From positions 1 through 64,000 of the forward strand of contig PCXZ01000003.1 of NCBI GenBank assembly GCA_002762985.1: a stretch of DNA of 64,000 nt, given 5' to 3'. The stretch is from Candidatus Woesearchaeota archaeon CG10_big_fil_rev_8_21_14_0_10_44_13. Lineage in GTDB: Archaea > Nanobdellota > Nanobdellia > Woesearchaeales > UBA12501. The first letter of the stretch is position 1. Each line of letters starts with the position of its first letter. The notes under the pieces were generated by a model. The model was not told the DNA's origin. It saw only the letters and a list, made by a program, of their open reading frames with translations, and did not search any database. Position numbers and translations under genes: made by a program. This document shows, in pieces, positions 60,072-64,000 of the stretch.

Positions 60072-61118
60072 ATGAACCGCATCCTCCAAACAGCCATCTT
60101 CATCTCACTCTTTTTAGCCATCTACATATCCCTCAATTCTTACGTCACACTGAGATTAGGCTCATTGTTAGGCATAAAACGATATTACCTCTACTTCGTC
60201 ATCGCATTCGTGACTCTCGGGCTTCCCGCTACCATGTTCATCGAGAACAGGTTTCCCAATATCATAACAAAGGTCATCTACACAGTCTCTGCATTGTGGA
60301 TGGGAGCCCTGCTTTTCCTATTCGTCACATTAATCCTTTACGAACTGATCCGTCCTTTCTACAGCGTACCTTTCGCAGGATTCATCATTCTAGGAATAAC
60401 ATTGATCTTAAGCTTCATCTCAATCATAAACGCCTCAACTATCGCTGTAAAACACATAAATGTCCCATTAGGAGCAAACGTAACAATAGCCCAGATATCA
60501 GACCTCCATGTCGGCACGATAAGAAACTCAGCCTACCTGAAGGAAATAGCATATCTCATCAACAAGGAAGACCCTGACATAGTCATGATAACAGGGGATT
60601 TAGTCGATGCATCAGCTCCTCTCCATAAAAGCATGTTCAGCCCGTTCAACCAATTGAGGGCCCCGGTCTACTTCGTCACAGGCAACCATGAGACCTATGA
60701 AGGAGTGGACAAGGTATACGCCCTCTTCGAAGGCACTAAGATAACCCCCCTGAAGAACCAGGCCGTGAAATGGGACGGCATACAGGTCGTAGGCATAGAG
60801 TTTTCCACAGATAAAACCTACTTGAAGCAGCAGCTCTCAAAGATGAACATCACGCAGCCTTCTGTATTGATGTACCATCCTCCGATGAGCATGGAAGACG
60901 CAAAAGCAGCAGGCATCAACCTCCAATTATCAGGCCACACCCACAACGGCCAGATATTCCCGTTCAACTTCATAGTGCAGCTGGTCTTCAATAAGATCCG
61001 AGGATTATATGACCTCGACGATTTCTACCTCTATATCTCCCCTGGCACAGGCACATGGGGGCCTTATATGAGGTTGGGATCGAGGAATGAGATTACTATA
61101 ATAAAGCTGAATGTCTAA
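60072..61118 (+). CDS. Membrane-anchored metallophosphoesterase (YkuE-like)
   Basis: 348 residues: four membrane segments in the first ~125 residues, then a calcineurin-like phosphoesterase: ISDLHVGTI (about 143-151), IVMITGDLVDAS, VTGNHETYEGV, LMYHPPMS and LSGHTHNGQIFPF. All metal ligands (DxH, GD, GNHE, H, GHxH) are present. The family hydrolyses phosphodiesters, such as UDP-diacylglucosamine-like lipids in bacteria; here the substrate is unknown. Membrane-associated. Confidence 0.88.
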   Translation: MNRILQTAIFISLFLAIYISLNSYVTLRLGSLLGIKRYYLYFVIAFVTLGLPATMFIENRFPNIITKVIYTVSALWMGALLFLFVTLILYELIRPFYSVPFAGFIILGITLILSFISIINASTIAVKHINVPLGANVTIAQISDLHVGTIRNSAYLKEIAYLINKEDPDIVMITGDLVDASAPLHKSMFSPFNQLRAPVYFVTGNHETYEGVDKVYALFEGTKITPLKNQAVKWDGIQVVGIEFSTDKTYLKQQLSKMNITQPSVLMYHPPMSMEDAKAAGINLQLSGHTHNGQIFPFNFIVQLVFNKIRGLYDLDDFYLYISPGTGTWGPYMRLGSRNEITIIKLNV

Positions 61119-61142
61119 ATCCCCCCCACTAGGGGGCAAGCA

Positions 61143-62441
61143 TCACCAGAAGAAATCCTCGATCTTGATATCCCTCCTCTCGACACCCATATTTGAGAGG
61201 GCTTCCTTAACGCACCTTTTCATCGGCTCAGGTCCGCAGATATAGAACACACATCCGGATATATCATCAACATGCCCCTTAATTATCTTTTCATCAACAT
61301 AGCCTTTCCTGCAAACGCCATAATCCTTATCTTCATCGCTCAGAACATATAATTTCTTTAGCTTCTTCATAGAATCAAGCTCTTTCCTGAATATGATGTC
61401 CTTGTAATTCTTGGATCCATAAACCAGCACAATATCTTTTTTCTTTTTCCCGCCCCTCATCGCCCTTATCATGCTCATGAAAGGGGTTATCCCGACGCCG
61501 CCAGATATGAATACATGCTTCTTTGCAGAATCGTCCATTATGAATGCCCCGAAAGGCCCCTCGACAAAAACCCCGTCTCCTTTCTTCAGCGCAGAAACAG
61601 CCTTTGTGAATCTTCCCTGCAGTTTTATCGTGAACTCAAGATACCTGCTGCTGGGGGCGCTGGATATTGTGAACGGATGCCTTGTGTAGAGGCTCTTCAG
61701 CCTGAGGAAGCAGAACTGGCCAGGCTTGAATCCCATCTTATTGCTGCTTTCGAGCGCAACAGTGAATGTGTCTTTTGTCTCCCACTTCAGCCATGCAACT
61801 TTAAACTTGTTCTTTCTCTGCCTGATCTTGTACGAGAACCTGTAAACTGCACCCAGCGGTATGATAAGGATAAAGAACCAAATCATGATCCTTATCGGCA
61901 GTCTGCCTGTGTCAGAGCCCGTATTCAGCGCATGATACACGACCATTGCGAAAAGAGCGTAATTAAGCATGTGGATGTATTGCCATAAACCATAATGGAT
62001 TCTCTTATGGACGGCAGATGCGGCCATCATGATGCAGAAAACATACAATGACAATATGCCCATTGCAAGCGGAAGAATAGCGAAATCAGGCACTATGAAA
62101 TCCCTTATCTTCCCCGTCGAAAATATGAGCAGAAGAGGATGCGAGATTATGAGGATTGCGGCTGCTGTTGCATACTTCTTATTGAAACTGATTATCCTGT
62201 CAAGTCCGTAATATCTGTCAAGGAATCTTGAGGTGTCGCCGATGAATATGAGCGATGAGAGCATGAAGAAGCACAAAAGCCCCGCGAATCTCACTGATTC
62301 TCTCATGAAATCGCTTAATGATGCACTATCGCCCAGAGGCCAGAATATTGCGTATGAAATCACAAAAAAAGAGAAAATAAATGATATTGCCGCAAAAAAA
62401 GTTATTGTCTTTCTTGCCAATTTAAGGTGATCATTCAACAA
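61143..62441 (-). CDS. Ferric-reductase-like membrane flavoprotein
   Basis: 432 residues from a TTG start that overlaps the cupredoxin gene by 11 bases. About six membrane helices to residue 205 with paired histidines (HPLLLIFSTG; RIHYGLWQYIHMLNYALFAM-VVYHAL) that could hold two hemes; then an FAD domain (GFKPGQFCFLRLKSLYTRHP-FTISSAP) and a NAD(P) domain (VFISGGVGITPFMSMIRAM; YICGPEPMKRCVKEAL). It passes electrons from NAD(P)H across the membrane. The overlapping CuA-type cupredoxin is the obvious outside acceptor (inference). Confidence 0.87.
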   Translation of the reverse strand: MLNDHLKLARKTITFFAAISFIFSFFVISYAIFWPLGDSASLSDFMRESVRFAGLLCFFMLSSLIFIGDTSRFLDRYYGLDRIISFNKKYATAAAILIISHPLLLIFSTGKIRDFIVPDFAILPLAMGILSLYVFCIMMAASAVHKRIHYGLWQYIHMLNYALFAMVVYHALNTGSDTGRLPIRIMIWFFILIIPLGAVYRFSYKIRQRKNKFKVAWLKWETKDTFTVALESSNKMGFKPGQFCFLRLKSLYTRHPFTISSAPSSRYLEFTIKLQGRFTKAVSALKKGDGVFVEGPFGAFIMDDSAKKHVFISGGVGITPFMSMIRAMRGGKKKKDIVLVYGSKNYKDIIFRKELDSMKKLKKLYVLSDEDKDYGVCRKGYVDEKIIKGHVDDISGCVFYICGPEPMKRCVKEALSNMGVERRDIKIEDFFW

Positions 62442-62778
62442 TGATCTTTCCTCTCATCTGCATGTGGCCGCTGCCGCACGGTATGAGGCAGTACCATGCG
62501 AACTCTCCTTTCTTGTCTGCTGTGAACTCAACAGTGTTCTCGCCTTCTGCATTGAAATCAGGGATCATTATGCCGTGAGGCGTGTCAACATTGTTTATAT
62601 TGATCCTGACATCATCCCCCTGCTTGACCCTTATCTCATCAGGGGTATAACTGAATCTGAAAGCATCCACATCGTATTCCTTCACGCCATCTACATCTGT
62701 CACTGCCTGGCCTGTTGAGGCATTCTTCGCGCATCCTGCAAGCAGCAGAACAACCAAAATCAAGATCATCTTTTTCAT
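62431..62778 (-). CDS. CuA-type cupredoxin lipoprotein 2
   Basis: 115 residues from ATG 62778 (MKKMILILVVLLLAGC); an upstream extension is hydrophilic and less likely. Lipobox LLAGC. Cupredoxin barrel with H68, C97, C101, H105 and M108 (WYCLIPCGSGHMQM), the ligand set of a CuA centre, as in the paralogue at 38952-39335. First gene of an overlapping pair with the ferric-reductase-like gene, so electrons may leave the membrane through it. Confidence 0.82.
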   Translation of the reverse strand: MKKMILILVVLLLAGCAKNASTGQAVTDVDGVKEYDVDAFRFSYTPDEIRVKQGDDVRININNVDTPHGIMIPDFNAEGENTVEFTADKKGEFAWYCLIPCGSGHMQMRGKIIVE

Positions 62779-62889
62779 GTTAAACCTCAACCACTTATCG
62801 CCCTGCGGCGGTTTTATAAATCTTATGAAAGACAAATCCATGCCTATCCCCTCATTAAATTTATATATGACTTCTTACCCACCCTCCCC

Positions 62890-63033
62890 ATGGCAATGTC
62901 AAAGAAAGACCTTGAGAAGAGATTCAAGGACACAAGGGAAGAGCTTCAGGCATTAGAAGCGAAATGCAAGGACGGCGGCGGGACAAAAGAGGACTACATA
63001 GCGCTTGCGAAGCTGAGAAGGAAGATGAAGTGA
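62890..63033 (+). CDS. 47-residue basic helical protein
   Basis: Starts at ATG 62890 (MAMSKKDLEKRFKDTREELQ), preceded by TTTATATATGAC about 25-30 bases upstream. Peptide continues ALEAKCKDGGGTKEDYIALA-KLRRKMK. Two short amphipathic helices with a Gly turn. Short but with a clear promoter and coding-like codons. Converges on the antitoxin-like gene. Family not recognised. Confidence 0.5.
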   Translation: MAMSKKDLEKRFKDTREELQALEAKCKDGGGTKEDYIALAKLRRKMK

Positions 63034-63035
63034 TG

Positions 63036-63272
63036 TCATCTTTTCTTCAGGAAATCCTTTATCAATCCTTCGACAACAGCAGACATCTTCATGTCATTCT
63101 TCAGGCAATATGACCTTAACTTGTTCATCAGCTCTTCATCTATAGTGAAATTATATCTTCCTTTATAATTGGCCTTCCTGAGCTTGCCTGTCCTGTCGAA
63201 TTCTTCAAGCGTCTCAAACAGGCCTTTGTTCTCCTTTATTATCTTCCTTGCCTTTTCAATGAATTGCGCCAT
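63036..63272 (-). CDS. RHH-type antitoxin of Doc-like module
   Basis: 78 residues: MAQFIEKARKIIKENKGLFE, then YKGRYNFTIDEELMNKLRSY-CLKND and MKMSAVVEGLIKDFLKKR. The second half is a ribbon-helix-helix unit (strand RYNFTID, two helices). It overlaps the Doc-like gene by 17 bases (toxin first). It would bind DNA and shield the toxin. Confidence 0.65.
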   Translation of the reverse strand: MAQFIEKARKIIKENKGLFETLEEFDRTGKLRKANYKGRYNFTIDEELMNKLRSYCLKNDMKMSAVVEGLIKDFLKKR

Positions 63273-63597
63273 TTCTGATCAGCCTCGCTATCTTATTTAT
63301 GTCATCTATGCTTTTTTTCGATATCTTATGCACCATCTCGACCATCTTCTGCTTGTCGCATTCTATACCTTCATAATCAAGATAGACCAATATCAATGCA
63401 AGCGCCGTCCTCTTGTTGCCTTCACTGAAAGCACGGTCTGCAAGCATGCTTCTTGCAAGGTAGCTCAGCTCATAAAGCCAGCTTTTCTTCTGCTTGATGA
63501 TGCCCAGCGCGAAGTCAAGGGAACTTTCGTTATGGAACTCTCCTTTCTCGCCTATCTCTATGTTCAGCGAGATCATGTCTTTCTTGTTTATCTCCAT
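63256..63597 (-). CDS. Doc/Fic-like protein with altered catalytic motif
   Basis: 113 residues from ATG 63597 (MEINKKDMISLNIEIGEKGE). The Fic-fold motif appears as RAFSEGNKRTAL (55-66) versus the usual HxFx(D/E)GNxR: the catalytic His is Arg. The Doc-type first helix (HNESSLDFALGIIKQKKS) is present. Doc phosphorylates EF-Tu; without the His this copy is likely inactive or acts differently. Followed by an overlapping RHH antitoxin gene. Confidence 0.65.
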   Translation of the reverse strand: MEINKKDMISLNIEIGEKGEFHNESSLDFALGIIKQKKSWLYELSYLARSMLADRAFSEGNKRTALALILVYLDYEGIECDKQKMVEMVHKISKKSIDDINKIARLIRNGAIH

Positions 63598-63758
63598 TTT
63601 ATACACACTTATACACATTAATGTGTATAATTAATATATAAATCTTTCGTTTTTCAGGCGGTTTTATGAGAATGTGTTTTCGGACTCCCCCCCTCCCCCC
63701 TCCAAAAACCAAGCATTTATAAAGGGACGCTTTTTCTGTATATGATTGAGGTATTAAT

Positions 63759-63956
63759 ATGAAAGGAAAAGTAAAGTTTTTCAACGCTATGAAAGGCTTC
63801 GGCTTCATAGCAGGAGAAGATGGCAAAGAGTATTTTGTGCACAAGACCGGCTTGAATGAAGGTGTTGTCATAAACGAAGGTGACTCAGTCACATTCGAAG
63901 TTACCCAGGGAGATAAAGGCCCTAAGGCAGACAAGGTTTCAAGAGACACAGAGTAG
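63759..63956 (+). CDS. cspA: Cold-shock domain protein
   Basis: 65 residues, one five-strand cold-shock barrel with RNP1 KGFGFI (12-17) and RNP2-like YFVHKTGLNEG. It binds single-stranded RNA/DNA and acts as an RNA chaperone. Uncommon in archaea but regular in DPANN and some methanogens, and bacterial-like in sequence. GAGG sits about 10 bases before the ATG, and TTATAAAGGG about 45 bases before it. Confidence 0.93.
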   Translation: MKGKVKFFNAMKGFGFIAGEDGKEYFVHKTGLNEGVVINEGDSVTFEVTQGDKGPKADKVSRDTE

Positions 63957-64000
63957 AATTTCTAATTTAGTTTTTCTATTTTTTTGTGCAACATAGTCGG

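Noticed and set aside
59930-60577. 215-codon plus-strand open frame overlapping the metallophosphoesterase
   Set aside because: Basic, His/Arg/Pro-rich translation with no family similarity; the overlapping frame at 60072-61118 has all phosphoesterase motifs.

Overview
The window reads as a piece of an archaeal chromosome, most likely from a DPANN-type lineage (Woesearchaeota/Pacearchaeota-like; this placement is inference). The archaeal evidence is RNA polymerase subunit L, a TYW1/Taw1 wyosine synthase, an AMMECR1-family protein, TATA-type promoters (runs such as TTTATATA about 25-45 bases before starts), HxlR/ArsR/winged-helix regulators and intron-broken tRNA genes. A bacterial-type glyceraldehyde-3-phosphate dehydrogenase, a GIDE-LemA pair, many small AbrB or ribbon-helix-helix modules and many unrecognised short proteins fit a reduced, transfer-rich genome. 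No rRNA, CRISPR array or intact transposase was seen.

Layout. 0.1-5 kb: an MNT nucleotidyltransferase, an MFS exporter with a tandem Fis-type HTH protein, a three-gene cassette with two HExxH (zincin-like) proteins, and a methyltransferase. 5-14.5 kb: a surface module of a beta-helix protein followed by six genes joined by 4-base overlaps, in which PepSY-like (A) and propeptide-like (B) secreted proteins alternate A-B-A-B-A and end in a subtilisin-like protease whose own N-terminus is a B domain. 14.5-22.3 kb (minus strand): a TIM-barrel protein, two conserved proteins of unknown function, a CRM-domain protein, a CPA2 antiporter, NAD(P)HX dehydratase and an AbrB pair. 22.6-32.7 kb: a frameshifted Tat-exported zincin, an RHH pair, an NFACT-R-only protein, an MBL hydrolase, a DegT-type enzyme, TYW1, and a divergent HxlR/ferredoxin pair around a perfect operator-like palindrome. 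32.8-42.1 kb: a copper/metal island (copper chaperone, HMA-SafE-cupredoxin fusion, DUF2318, ArsR, CopA, CuA-like cupredoxin, Met/Gly-rich membrane peptides).

42.1-43.1 kb: three tRNA genes (Gly-GCC, a probable Ile-UAU, Glu-CUC), all interrupted by introns at non-standard positions and separated by a family of hairpins with one conserved core and covarying stems. 43.1-64 kb: a DUF362 ferredoxin, GAPDH with a duplicated 3' end, cis-prenyltransferase, two zinc-finger/AbrB toxin-antitoxin modules, GIDE/LemA, RpoL, a large surface protein, METTL5-like methyltransferase, TrxB, two HTH proteins, a metallophosphoesterase, a ferric-reductase/CuA-cupredoxin pair, a Doc-like module and a cold-shock protein.

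Two things stand out. One is the alternating protease-propeptide cassette at 7.2-14.5 kb, which looks like a secreted protease with a set of detached cognate propeptide-like partners. The other is a set of nested palindromic intergenic elements (about 1-91, 25.25-25.64, 42.28-42.70, 46.87-47.01, 58.30-58.47 and 59.51-59.82 kb), two of which share a scaffold with differing hairpin insertions. All functional statements rest on reading motifs by eye; no database search was run.
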